Part shown: piece after piece, positions 1 to 10,996 of the stretch
Numbering within the stretch: position 1 is the stretch's first letter
Layout: each line of letters starts with the position of its first letter
Assembly (NCBI GenBank): GCA_021613335.1
Contig: JAJTWR010000068.1
Span: forward strand, 22,829-86,828
Reading direction: 5' to 3'
Origin: Whitmania pigra
Taxonomy: Eukaryota > Annelida > Clitellata > Hirudinida > Haemopidae
Length of the DNA: 64,000 nucleotides
Program-made: the position numbers and the translations under genes
Notes under the pieces: generated by a model
Database searches by the model: none
Told to the model about the DNA's origin: nothing
What the model saw: the letters and a program-made list of their open reading frames with translations, nothing else

Positions 1-283
1 AGTTTAGAGGAATAGTTTGATGCCCAAGCTAGATTACAATAAATGAGATTAGGATATATTAGTGAGTAGTATAGCATAAAAAGAATGTTTCTATCAACAA
101 ATAAACTGATCTTTAATATGATACAAATGTTTTGTTTTGTTTTTTGAAATTTTGGAGGCAACATAATTGATATGCAAAGACCAATTTAATTTATCATAGA
201 TAATAATGCCGAGAAATTTAGTGGAGGTAATCTGCAAGTCGTTAATGCTAGGTTGAATACTAAAAGATTTATTCTTACGTACA
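1..283 (-). pseudogene. LINE reverse transcriptase fragment
   Basis: The reverse complement reads as the part of a non-LTR reverse transcriptase just after the catalytic palm, with the stretch TKFLGIIIYDKLNWSLHI, typical of CR1/Jockey-like LINEs. The frame decays toward position 1 and no other domain is present. It shares a diverged 30-bp stretch with the LINE remnant that begins at 1414, so both come from one family. No function is expected. Confidence 0.6.
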
Positions 284-834
284 TTTACCTAGCTAGCGTA
301 CCTGGCATTGGAATTCTTTGCAGATGTTGTTCCTCAACTTATTGTCAAGTTGGCAAGACCACCACAATAATCCGCCGAAAGCCTTAAACCATCCGTGGGT
401 GGATCCGGATTAGCCTTGGAGGCGGTTACATGTGCACCACGCAGTGAATTTCTTTGGAACGAATTTGTTGATTGTTGTAAACGCATTCTCAAGACACCCA
501 TGAATACATCCAACTTCCGGTCTTACATCCAAAGCTACAATGGAGTTGTTAGAAGAGGATTTTGCTTATTTTGGATACCCACATTCATTGGTATCTCAAG
601 CAAAAATTAATAATTGTTTCATTAACGTCCGCTGCATATCTAGATGATTAGGGCGGAGCACCCGCAACGGGGCTCAAATCCGCGCTGCCGTCATGAAAGG
701 CGCAGCCTTAACCATTATTGCCTTAACCAATGCGGGTTGCTCAAGCGCTTATGAGCGATGAATTTAAGTCATTTTTGTACGAGTGAGAAATAATTCATTT
801 AATAAGTCATTTAATTGGTGCACCTTACCATCCG
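284..834. other. unassigned stretch with an LTR scrap
   Basis: Positions about 295-312 repeat the start of the LTR at 1186 and look like a leftover 5' LTR end. An open frame at 395-610 has no recognisable domain. Around 640-760 there is a GC-richer segment with a GGGGCTCAAATCC string that resembles a tRNA B box, so a SINE remnant is possible. A related string recurs near 37725. Nothing here supports a gene. Confidence 0.35.
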
Positions 835-1155
835 TCTAAAAAATGGTCATGTAGAAAAACTTGTTCAGAAGTTCAAGAAATCAAGAAATAAATCAAAATT
901 ACCCCTTAAAATGTCTTTACAAGAATTCCTGATACAATACCGAAAGATTCCTTTAGAAAGTGGTCTGTCGCCATGAGAGCTTCTAAACGGCAGACAAATA
1001 AGAGCGGGAGTCGATTGCTGTAGAACCTCCCACAAAAATGAAACCAAATTCCGAACGACCAAGACCATTACAAGAATCGATTAAAGAACCAAGATCAGAA
1101 GTACAGTTCCCATCTCCGACTCTGCCCAGAAGATCAGAAAGAATTCGTCAACAGT
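835..1155 (+). pseudogene. Gypsy integrase C-terminal fragment
   Basis: The plus strand reads as the tail of a Ty3/Gypsy integrase: a recognisable stretch SLQEFLIQYRKIPLESGLSP, a stop, then ELLNGRQIR and a basic tail. At least one in-frame stop and a shift break it. It lies directly upstream of an LTR in the same orientation, which fits the 3' end of a decayed element. Confidence 0.55.
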
Positions 1156-1185
1156 TGAACAGACGACTTTTATCGAGAGGGTCGG

Positions 1186-1413
1186 TGTTACGTAGCTAGC
1201 GTACCTGGCCGCACCTAGAGGCTACCTTTTTGCGCACCTTGATACTTGTTACGTTAATACGCGTGTTCGTTTGATTTTGGGAGTTACGACTTATAGTTGG
1301 CGATAAACAAATTGCGAGTTTAGTGATTACACAAGAAGCGTTTACGTTAATAATTACTTTTAGTATATCGCTGATGTTTTCTATCGAGCCAACGATACTC
1401 ACATTCAACAACA
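1186..1413 (+). repeat. LTR of decayed Gypsy element
   Basis: The segment starts TGTTACGTAG and ends CAACAACA, and follows a purine-rich GAGAGGGTCGG that can serve as polypurine tract after the integrase fragment. Length is about 228 bp. No clean target duplication was found, because the left part of the element is largely lost. Confidence 0.5.
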
Positions 1414-2800
1414 GCTAGGTTGAATACTATAAGATTTATTCTTATTTTTTGAACAAAACAACATGAAATTTGTCTTTTCAATATTTAAAGACAACTGGCG
1501 AAACCATATGTCAACATTTGTCAACTCCCTATTGATGTTAATAATTAGTTCATTAAGATTTTTGCCAGAGACAAATACATTTGTATGATCCACGAATAAA
1601 AAAAATTTAAGCATTGATGAGGAATTGTGTAAATCGTTAAAATAAATGATAAAGAAATTCGCCAAGAAAAAAAAAACCAAGCATAGAACCTTGAGAAACA
1701 CCACAAGTTACGCCACCCAACAAAAATCCAGAACCATTAAACTCTTGATTGTTGTAAACGCATTCTAAAAAGCATACGACAAAATAACTGACAATAGTAT
1801 CTCAAATACCTTTGATAGATCAAGAAACATACCAATGGTGAACTCACCCCCGCTTCAGAGCGTCGGCGATTTTGGAATAAAGTAACAGAGGCATATATGT
1901 TGAGTGATTTTTTCAAAATCCGAATTGTTTGTTATTAAGAAGACTAAACCTTGATAAGAAAATTACAACAATATACGGCCTTTTCGAAGATTTTAGAAAA
2001 ATATGGCAAAATTGAAATAGATCTACAATTGCATATCTTGTTCAAATCACAAGATTTATGCTATGAAATCACTTTGGCCAATCTCAAGTCATCCAGTGCA
2101 CTCCCTGTTGATAATGAACAATTGATCAGAGAGCTGAGAGTGTGATGATTTTACTAGCAATGCAAGGGTCATCAAGGCCACAGCTATGGGAGTTCTTCAA
2201 TTCTTTATTGACTATGACTGAATGTCTGGCAAACAGGGAAAAGGACATTGTGGGACTGGGAGAGCTCGTAAGAAATTCATGGAAGGATTTGGATGAAGGA
2301 ATGATTTTCTTTGCTAAGTTTGGTCCAAGATCGGAAAAATGTTTGAATTTTTCGACTATTGCAATTGGAGAGTTTCGTTTGCATCCGTCATCTGAGTAAA
2401 ATATGTCAGGAACTTCAACTGATTTGCTCCCTCTAGATGTTCCAAGCACCTTTTAGATTTCTCTGTTGTCTCTGGAATTTTGATGAGAAATGTTGGCGAA
2501 TTATGGCTTGCTTCATAGTTTTGAACCTTTTCTGTAATTTGTGAATTTGATTTTATTTTCTGGAGATGGATTCTTTAAATATGTCTAGTACAGTTTGCTT
2601 TTTACTCTGCAAGATTTTAGGAGAACGGGGGTCATCCATTTCTGCTTTTTTTTTATTCTGGATTGAGAACCGAAACAATGATTATAAAAATTTTGATATT
2701 TCGCTAGAAAAAGCTGGTAGGCGTAAGATATATTTTGGAATTCACACTCTCCAGCCACATCAGACCAATCCTCCCCAGTCAAGCATACTTTAAATTTGCT
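1414..2800 (-). pseudogene. Decayed CR1/Jockey-like LINE ORF2
   Basis: Read on the minus strand from 2800 downward, three pieces follow in the right order. First is the region between endonuclease and RT (2585-2782, with KWMTPVLLKSCRVKSKLY). Next is a linker with FSDLGPNLAKKI (2126-2449). Last is the RT palm (1414-1860) with FLDLSKVFE and IYFNDLHNSS. The palm box reads FVDHTNVF where active enzymes have two adjacent aspartates, so a catalytic residue is lost. Several stops and shifts also occur. It is a dead copy, and the family assignment within LINEs is approximate. Confidence 0.65.
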
Positions 2801-2861
2801 TGTTTATCTTGTTGCAGTTTTGGGGTTCCACTTTTTTTTAAAATCTCAGGAAGTTTGATAT

Positions 2862-3037
2862 TGTTATGTACTAGACAGGCAGCCTCACAGAGAGAGGGAG
2901 ATAGAAAGATAGCAAAGCAACCGGACTTTATTTCACAATCATAATAATATACACTTTATTGGACTAGCGTTCCAAAGACGCTGTATTGTAATTATATTGC
3001 CATGAGACAATAATATAATTTTACAATCATCCCAACA
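2862..3037 (-). repeat. 3' LTR of a Gypsy element
   Basis: In element orientation it begins TGTTGGGATG and ends in ATAACA, is 176 bp long, and is preceded by the polypurine tract GGAGGGAGG. It closes the degenerate pol at 3055-5467. The partner 5' LTR is absent. Confidence 0.6.
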
Positions 3038-3054
3038 CCTCCCTCCTAAGACTG

Positions 3055-5467
3055 TTAACCTTCGCCATAGGATTTCTTCCAAGGTTCTACGACAAGTCTT
3101 TTGGGAGAATGACGTGTTCTCTGCGGTCTCTGCTTCTGTTGTTTTTCTGAAGATTCCGACACATTTGGAAGTATTTCTTTTTTTGAATTTTGCAAACTCA
3201 CTAAGTCATCTCCTTGTAAGTCACCATCCTCTACTTGGTCTTCACAGTTCCTGTTCTGTTTCCACTGTGACTCAAGAAGTCCAGATTCATCAAGGAACTG
3301 GCTTGTGGCTAACGGAGTGTAATGAGGTCGAAGTTGATTTGCATGTCTCATCCAGACATGTCAATCTAATGCAACATCGAAGATCCTCTCTCCTCGGCGG
3401 AACAAGATTTTTGCTGGTGCCCATCTTTGATGACCTGAGCGGAAGTCTTTCACCCAAACCAAATCATTTTCGTTGAAAATTTTTAGTTCCATGACGCTTA
3501 TTGAATTGCGTTTCCATTTACTTATCACGGAACTTGCCTGGTTCATTTGATGGTTTCAGAAGAAAAATTCTAGTTTTTAGCTGCCTTCCTAAGAAGTTTT
3601 CTGCCGGAGATTTTCCTCCTGGGGATAACACGCAAGGAGTGCTTCTATAAGACACAAGAAATGTCTGAAGTACTTCTAGAACTGGCCCCTGATTTTTCAT
3701 TTTTTTAATAGCTCTTTTGAAAGTATCTACGAAACGTTTTGCCTGGCCGATGATAAGGCGGAGAACGAATATGTATAATGCCATGGTGCTCACAAAAATT
3801 CTTAAATTCGTGGGCCGTGAATTGAGTACCATTATCTGTCACAACCGTTTTTGTGAAACCAAACTGTGCAAAAGTTTGTCTTAGCTGTCTTATGGTCGCA
3901 TGTGTATTACTGGTTACCATGTCATAGATTTCTGGCCATTTTGAGTATGCATCGACTAATATCATATACATTCTTCCTTCTAATGGGCCTGCGAAATCAA
4001 TGTGAATCCTATCCCAAGGTTTATTTTCCTTAGGCCACGAACATAGTGGTGCCTTAACAGGATTTTTGGCTGCTTCCAGGCAACTCTGACAAGACTTGAC
4101 TAAATCTTCTATGTCATTGTTTATGTTCGTTTAGTAAACATATGCTCTAGCCAAGGCCTTCATACGGTTGATACCTGGATGTCCTTCATGTAGTGTACCT
4201 AGGACCTCCCGTTGTAGACTTTTGGGTATCACCACCCCATTGCTATAGAAAAAACATTCTGAATGAACTGAAAGTGCCTGCCTAGTTGCATAAAATCTTG
4301 ACAATTCGCTAGACATTTTGTAGGGCCACTTTCCATTGCTTAGACAATTCATTAATTGATTTAATACTTCATCATTTTTCGTCTCTTCAATTACCTTTGC
4401 AGATGTTATAGGTAATTTTCCTAGAGATACATAAAAAACTGAGTTTACATCAACCTCTATTTTAGCAATAACTTGATCTTCCTGAGGTGCTACCTGCTTC
4501 ATGATCAATCTAGATAATGCATCTGCCTGGCCGAAATTCGTTGTCTTGCAGTATTCTATCTTGAAATCATATCTTTGAAGAATAAGACACCAACGCTGTA
4601 ATCGGCTTACTGCATAGACAGGGATGCCCTTTTTGCTTCCATAAACGGCTAAGAGAAGCTTGTGGTCAGTTAGTAGATTAAATCTCCTTCCACAAATGTA
4701 CCGGTGGAATTTGCGAACAGCAAATACTATTGCTAAACCTTCTTTTTCTACTTGTCCATAATTTCTTTCAGCATCATTCAAAGCCCGACTGGCATGAAAA
4801 ATAGCTTTTTCCGAGCCATCTAGAAATTTATGAGATATTACTGCTCCTAACCCATACTCTGAAGCATGAGCCGCGACAATTATCTCCTTACTTGGAACTT
4901 AAAATGAGTTAGAGCTAGATTTGACGTCAGTGTCTTCTTTGCTTTTTCAAAAACAACCTGACATTCTGTGGACCACTTGAATTTGACGTCTTTCCTCAAT
5001 AGTGCATCTAAAGGGGCTCGCAATTCCCTCATGTTTTTGATGAATGCACCACAATGATTAAGGAGACCAAGAAACGATTTAACTTGTTCAACATTTCTTG
5101 GTGCCGGCATTTCCGTGATTGCTGCTGTCTTGTCCGGATCAGGATGTCGTCCTGCTGCATCAATGCAGAAACCCAAGCATTTTATTCTGGGCATAAAGAA
5201 ATTGCACTTGTCAAGTCGGACATGGAAGCCATACTTTAGGATCCTTTTAAACAATGCTTCCAAATTGGCGGTGTGCTCTTCGAATGTGCGGCCTGTCACA
5301 ATAATATCATCGAGATATGCTGCTACACCTTGTAAACCTGCAATCATAGAATCTATAATCTGTTGAAAAACGCCGGGTGCCGATTTTACACCGAAAGGCA
5401 GACAATTATATCTAAAAAGTCCACGATGAGTATTAATCGTAAGCATTTCTTTCGAATCTTCCTCCAC
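3055..5467 (-). pseudogene. Broken Gypsy pol (RT, RNase H, integrase)
   Basis: This is a pol of the K02A2.6-like group of Ty3/Gypsy elements. From 5467 downward come reverse transcriptase (4880-5467; YLDDIIVT catalytic box, LPFGVKSAPGVFQQ), RNase H and the start of the integrase zinc region (4131-4781; LLTDHKLLLAVYG, ADALSR), the integrase core (3518-3971; DAYSKW, TDNGTQF) and the C-terminal tail (3055-3546). Frameshifts separate the pieces. Gag, protease and the front of RT are missing; the RT stops where the MULE terminal array begins at 5518. No longer coding. Confidence 0.8.
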
Positions 5468-5517
5468 TTTGACAGTTAATGTGCATTAGAGAAAAACCAG
5501 ATTTAAAAATTTGGGTA

Positions 5518-6785
5518 CAAAATAGCCCGGCGACAAAATAGCCCAGGACAAAATAGCCCGGCGACAAAATAGCCCGACGACAAAATAGCCCCGCCAAAAT
5601 AGCCCCATGATAACTCCATGTCAATGTATTTTAAAAAATGTTGAGAACCTGAATCAAAATTTAATTCGAAATTAGTGGCTTCAATGCTTTTCTGACCGTT
5701 TTGAGTTTAGTTGGTATAACTGATACCGTATCATTAAATGGAAGATTTATCGTCTTAAATATTGTTAGAATTCCGGCTACTTCCTCAGTTTACATGGACT
5801 TTTCAAGTTGGTATTTAATATAAATTATCGATTGACAAGCAGTATATACAATCTGCACAAAGATAATTGACACTTAGAGAATTTACCAAAGGCTCCTTTG
5901 ATCGTCTAATATCTTTTGATCCTCCCCCGAGTTCCCGTGGCAATATGTACACTGAAAAGTTTGATTTGGAATTGAAATTTAATCTATCTTATCTATTGAC
6001 CTGAGTCAGTTTTAAAAATAGTTCCCGATTTCTGGCAGACCGCTACCGTGACGATGAAAACATCCGCGTCCACGTCAAGATGCTTTTGGCTTTAAGTTTC
6101 GTTCCCCGTGTTGACGTCGCAAATGTATTTGAGGTTTTGATGGATAGTTGTCCGAGGGACATGAATCCAGTGCTCGATTATTGGGAGGACAACTACATCG
6201 GAAGACAAAGAAGGAATCGCAGAGCAGAACCTCGGTTTGCCATCACCATGTGGACTGTCCGCGATCGAGTCACTGGCGGTTTACCCAGAACAAACAACTC
6301 AGTGGAAGCATGGCATCGTAGTTATCAACAAACAATCGATTGTCATCATGCATCAGTCTTCAAACTCATTGAACAGTTTCATTGAACAGAAAAGAGCAAG
6401 ATAAGGTGGAGATTGAGATCACACGTTTCCAGGCAGGTGAGAGAAAGCCAGAAGCATCGAAGGTTAAGTACGTGAAATTAAATCAACGTCTCCACACTAT
6501 TGTTTCAACCTACGGCAACGCAGAACCTCTCGATTACCTGCGCGGAATTGCTTACAATCTCACAATTTAACTGATTTGATGTGAGTAATTTACATTTAAT
6601 TTAGTTTATTAATTTTTTGACAATAAATTTTATTGGTCTGCTTTCATGAGTTTTGTTTTTACGGGGTTGTTTTGACGGGGCCGTTTTGTCGGAGCTGTTT
6701 TGTCGGGGCTGTTTTGTCCTGGGCTATTTTGACGGAGCTCTTTTGTCGGGGCTATTTTGTCGCCGGGCTGTTGTGACGGGGTGCC
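5518..6785 (+). mobile_element. MULE-like transposon a, left end truncated
   Basis: Both ends are arrays of a 13-15 bp motif built on ACAAAATAGCCC with GGCG or AGG spacers: 5518-5610, and inverted at 6655-6785. Between them lies a MULE transposase C-terminus. The right end (GGCACCCCGTCAC in inverse) matches the termini of the two elements at 19854 and 38761, which have 9-bp target duplications. Here the outermost left terminus is missing and no duplication is visible. Confidence 0.75.
6029..6570 (+). pseudogene. MULE transposase C-terminal part
   Basis: The frame upstream of and through 6080-6384 carries LDYWEDNYIGRQRRNRR and GLPRTNNSVEAWHRSYQ, the family's C-terminal block. It is followed, after a one-base frame change near 6382, by EQDKVEIEITRF and the terminal DYLRGIAYNL. 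The DDE catalytic region is missing, so the copy cannot act alone. Confidence 0.75.
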
Positions 6786-6925
6786 GCTCGCAATACTGTC
6801 TTTATTTAACCATGTTTCCGTGAGTGCAATTATTTTAGGATAGCAATTCTTCAAAAGACTCAATTCCTCAGAGGCAACATAAGTCGTATTCGCATCAGCC
6901 AAATCTGTTAAAACATTGTCTAAAA
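6786..6925 (-). pseudogene. LINE APE-endonuclease fragment
   Basis: The minus strand reads YPKIIALTETWLNKDS, the ETW motif of an APE-type LINE endonuclease. It runs straight into the MULE terminal array at 6785. Only about 45 residues remain. Confidence 0.55.
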
Positions 6926-7147
6926 ATGAAAACTTATCTTATCAGGAAAGAAAAAAACAGAGGCTCCATGATGAGAGGAAAAGAAAAACAAACCGCAGAC
7001 AAAAGAAAGTTAGTATTTTTCTAAGTCAAGAAGGTTATGAACTCGAAATGGCCCTGAGTTTTCACCTCTCTTGGGATTTACACGTGACCATTCCATGTCC
7101 ATGCTGATGAAAGTTTTTTTTATCTTTTACAAGTTTCCTGGCTCGGT

Positions 7148-7751
7148 CCATGGACTCCTAAATTATGGTGAACACACCAGGACCGCCAGCTTTCAGTTTT
7201 CAAGCCATACATTGGGAGGCCATGCATCTCTATATGATATGAACGTATTGTAGATTTTAAAGTTTTTAAATTTGCCAATCAAATTGAACATGGTGGATTA
7301 ACAAAATTAACAGAATTGGCTTGGACAGTGTGTATGCATCCTAATAAGGTTTTTACAGAATTAAAGAATAATAAACAATTCTTTGATAAATTCATGCTTT
7401 AAAAAACCATATATTAATATTTGAAAAGATTACAATTAATTTAAGATTTAAATGAACTTGATTTAATCACATCTTATTCAAACTATTGTGATTTTGATAA
7501 TGAACTTAATTTTCTATTATGTAAATCTTTATTCAATTGTTTAATTAAAAAGTTTGTTAAAACTAATTCTAATGTAAATTATAAAAATGTTCAAGGAACG
7601 ATTAAAAAATGAATAAGTTAAACATGGTGTTGTTTTACAAGTTTCTATATAAAATCTGAAATACGCTAGTCTCATATAGAGATGCATGGCCTCCCGATGT
7701 ACAGCTTCAATACAGTTGGCAGTCCTGATGTATATATATAGGAGTCCATGC
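7148..7751. mobile_element. Small inverted-repeat element with coding-like core
   Basis: About 95-bp imperfect inverted repeats lie at 7148-7245 and 7663-7751; both contain GGAGGCCATGCATCTCTATA or its complement. The AT-rich interior has a plus-strand run near 7250-7400 that reads like decayed protein (LTELAWTVCMHPNKVF) and then breaks into stops. I do not recognise the family. A deleted DNA transposon is the simplest reading. Confidence 0.5.
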
Positions 7752-8134
7752 TCGAGACAAGATTTCTGAGTTTGACTTGGTTAAGTGTTCGTTGATGTAG
7801 TTCTTTGACGATCTATCCTTGTGCAGGGATTTTCTTGGACCGTAACATTGAATGGAGAAAAGCTTAAAAGTAGATTTTGAAAAGGAAGGGATAAATTCAT
7901 GGGTGTTACGTAGAAAGGGAGTAGGGTTAACGTATTTAATACTGTGAGAGAAAAAACAGAAATAATCTTGGGGAGAGCATTATAATCATAGGAGAACATA
8001 AACAGAGCAACTTGTAGACTATGTATTTGTTGAATATTTAATAGGTTGTTATTTACAAAAGTTATGTACTCTGTAAGTTGATGACACAAATCGTAGTAAG
8101 AAAACAATACGAATAATACGCTTTTGTCAAATGT
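7752..8134. other. No recognisable gene
   Basis: An open frame on the minus strand (7781-8107) has low-complexity, hydrophobic content and no motif. It directly precedes, in plus coordinates, a LINE 3' fragment and is probably LINE-derived. Confidence 0.3.
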
Positions 8135-8409
8135 TTATTAGATGAGAGTGATAAGTAGAGGCCCATGCATTAAGTTGCAATAAGTAAGGTATGGGTAAAT
8201 AAGAGAATGGTACGGAAGAAGTGCTATTTTAGTATTGATAATTATAAATATTATAAATGGACGAATTCTTGTAATAATACCAATATTTTTAGCAATTAAA
8301 TTGTGAATATGAGAAATATGCTTTGACCAGGTTAAATGTTCATCAATCAGAATACCCAGATATCGAGTTTGAGCAACCCTGTTGAGAGGATTATTGTTAA
8401 CAGTACAAA
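8135..8409 (-). pseudogene. LINE reverse transcriptase thumb fragment
   Basis: The minus strand reads NRVAQTRYLGILIDEHL followed by LTWSKHI and ends with LTYCNLMHGPLL, the post-palm end of a CR1-like ORF2. It is interrupted at 8410 by the hAT element. The reading frame can be followed a few codons beyond the far side of that insertion (after 9997). Confidence 0.6.
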
Positions 8410-8459
8410 TTTTAAAACTCTGGCGAACGAATTAAATATATTATATTTTATTCATCGGT

Positions 8460-8786
8460 TTAAATTTTGTATTTACTATATAAAAAAAATTTAAATCTGA
8501 TGGTAGATGAATAACGAATTAGATCAAATAACGAGTTTAAAAATTCGTGATATCGTCTGATTCGTTGTGTGGTCTTGGATTCGAAACTTCTTTCGATTGC
8601 AGTAGCTGTTATAGGCAATGAAAAAATCTTGGAAGCAAGAGGCCGTGATGTGCATATACCTTTCCACCATTGGTAGGACTTGCAGAGATGACTGTCAAAC
8701 AAACTGCTTTGCCAATCCACATCTGGATCGATAATTTTATAAATTTCTAGCTGGAGTTTGTTTTTTGCCTGGCATTTTCTATACAA
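8460..8786 (-). pseudogene. hAT transposase dimerisation-domain fragment
   Basis: A 108-residue frame contains WWKGICTSRPLASKIFSLP and TATAIERSFESK, the C-terminal dimerisation region of hAT transposases. The DDE core is absent. Confidence 0.6.
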
Positions 8787-8867
8787 GCATAATTATTTTC
8801 AACAAATTTTTCTATCAAATAACAAAACTTAAATGCCACTTAGCAGTTCAATCAAATTGTTCAGGGT

Positions 8868-9128
8868 TGTTGTGGAGGTATAATAATGAGGCCCAAGCAA
8901 AACGGCCTGATAAGAGATCAGCTAGAAGAGAATCAAATGAGGTAGGAGGCAAGAGGTTATTTTGGAGTGAAAAGCGCTTATTTTTATTGATCTGAAATAC
9001 CACTGAGGTTGATTTTTGTAGAGACAAAAGATGCTGAATATTACGCAATAAATTTACAAAAATTAATTAATAATTTCCTGCACGATTGGAGCCTGGTGAA
9101 GTTATGGGGCGAAGTTCAGTGTCCCACA
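8868..9128 (-). repeat. Solo LTR of CsRn1-type element
   Basis: It is a 261-bp inverse copy of the LTR at 39082-39343, running from TGTTGTGGAG to GTGTCCCACA. GGGT occurs immediately on both sides (8864-8867 and 9129-9132), a 4-bp target duplication. This is the product expected when two LTRs recombine and the interior is lost. Confidence 0.85.
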
Positions 9129-9989
9129 GGGTAAAACCGTCCGAGCTGCATACAGCCTTAATGGGATGAAAAATAAGAAATATAGCTCCACCCAAACAAC
9201 AAAATTAGCTCCTCCGATAATGATTAAAAGTAAATATATATTTAATTAAAGGTTTACCGATATGTCGCGAGGTCTCTACTAAATTTTAAAAAATTGACAT
9301 GGCTAGAAGTTTTTCGCAAATGTACATTATTTTGAAGAATATAAAAATATAGCACGATTATCAATTATAAAGTGATTGAGAAAAACATTTTCATCAGAAC
9401 TTAGTAGTAGCAGTTTACGTTGAAATGATATGTGACCAATGTTCTCTAATTTCTTATCAGTGTGCGCAGTAAAAGTATAGTTTTGAGCGGCACATTTTTA
9501 TGCCTGAGCTTATTGGGTTGACCTGAAAGCGGTTGTTTTGAAACCCACAATACAATGCAATAATATTTCCTTAGACGGGATAGTAATCCCGGATAAGTTC
9601 CATGTTAAGCTGGGAACAGGAGTGCCAAGCCTATGCCAAAGGAACCCGATCCAGGTATGATTCTATATGAATGTCTGAGATGCCACGCATCCTCTTGAAC
9701 TTGTCTCACATCCACAAGTTCTCAATCTCGTTTGGAGCGACAAACATATCTGAATGGTTCACTGTGGCATGTGCTAAACCTATGACTGGATCAACCCATC
9801 ATAAAAGAACATAAATTTAAAAATAAATTTATTTCATTTATTTATATTTAAAAATTCGTCATAAGAACCAATTCGTTATAAAATCCAATTCGTTATTTTG
9901 TCTACCACAATATTAAAATAATTTTTGCATGACAAACACTAATTTGAACCGACGAATAAAAGATAATATATTTAATTTGTTCGCCAGAG

Positions 9990-10457
9990 TTTTAGAATTG
10001 GTGCTTCGTTCACCAGTAATGGTAAAATCGGTGGGGCTACGCATTTGTAGTAATATCTGTAAGATTGATTGATTGACTGGTTGGTTGGTTTTGTTGGCTA
10101 GTCATAGACGCCATTTGGAGGGGGCAACGGCTTTAGACCGACTTTAGACCAGATGGTTTTGCTAGAGTCCGCTCACCCTGAATGTTGGGCAGAAGCAAAA
10201 AAAGATCATCTTCTCAAGTAATGCAAGGGAAAATGCTGAAATGACGTCCTAGGATTAATTCATTCCTTCACTCACTCACTCACTCACTCACTATTTGATT
10301 AACATCGATGTTCCTATTGGTCGGCATTTCACTGAGCAAGCACCAATCAACATCGAGATTGAATGTACTAGTTTTATTTATTAGATTTATTAAATCAAAT
10401 TTTTTTTATTCCTATATATTTTGGATCTTAAACGAATTGGATCTTATAATCGAATAA
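9990..10457. other. AT-rich spacer with ACTC microsatellite
   Basis: There is no gene. A run of about six ACTC units lies near 10270-10291. The strings ACGAATTGG and AACGAATTAG recur toward the hAT insertion site at 10458. Confidence 0.6.
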
Positions 10458-10687
10458 CGAATTAGCAGTGATGGGTAGTTAATAACTACTCATAAAAAAG
10501 TAAAAAAAATAATTTTTTTTCAATTTTACAATTTGGTACATCAATTTATAAGCATAGTTTCTTTGTTTTCAACTTTTGCTTACTACCGCCATTTCTCGCT
10601 TCTGAATTATTACTCTTAGCAGTCGTATTCTGAAAACGTTTGCAAATTGCGATTTGGTTATATTTTTTTAAATGAATAGTAACATAC

Positions 10688-10985
10688 TGAAATAACCTGG
10701 GGTCCGGGCGCTAGTAAGTTTTAGAGTAAGTTTATTAAGCAAGTATTCAGTTAACGGAACTGAATAATCGAAGATAAGAGTTTAGGGAATTCAGGTACTT
10801 AGAAGATGCAAATGGATATTTGCTTCTAAGTTGTTTGGATTCTCGCTGAATGTCAGGTGAATATCGAGAATGCTTTTCTGTAGAAATATTAGATACCACG
10901 TGCCCGACAAAGATACCAAATATAATGAATTATAAGTTTAATTATTTTAGCAATATAGACTTAATTAATTTCTAAGTTTATAACA
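10688..10985 (-). repeat. 3' LTR of Gypsy copy A
   Basis: 298 bp, TG...CA in either reading. In element orientation it starts TGTTATAAAC and ends GGTTATTTCA. It is preceded by the purine tract AAGGAGGGTGTAA. Confidence 0.92.
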
Positions 10986-10996
10986 TTACACCCTCC

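Larger units (their letters stand above)
8418..9989. mobile_element. hAT element D with ~45-bp terminal inverted repeats
   Basis: The ends CTCTGGCGAACGAATTAAAT and its inverse match over about 45 bp. Flanks 8410-8417 and 9990-9997 are TTTTAAAA and TTTTAGAA, a likely 8-bp target duplication with one change. The flanking bases are nearly palindromic, so a TA duplication cannot be excluded. It contains a hAT dimerisation-domain fragment and a CsRn1-type solo LTR. Positions 9129-9230 share about 100 bp with 26215-26330. Confidence 0.65.

Noticed and set aside
395..610. A host gene at 395-610
   Set aside because: No motif, no conserved splice context, surrounded by transposon debris.
284..1430. 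A 30-bp direct repeat (GCTAGGTTGAATACT...) flanking a Gypsy remnant as its target duplication
   Set aside because: Far longer than Gypsy duplications and already diverged; it is two copies of the same LINE segment.
10270..10291. ACTC repeats as a functional array or CRISPR-like structure
   Set aside because: A plain microsatellite. No spaced direct repeats of CRISPR type occur anywhere, and the DNA is eukaryotic.
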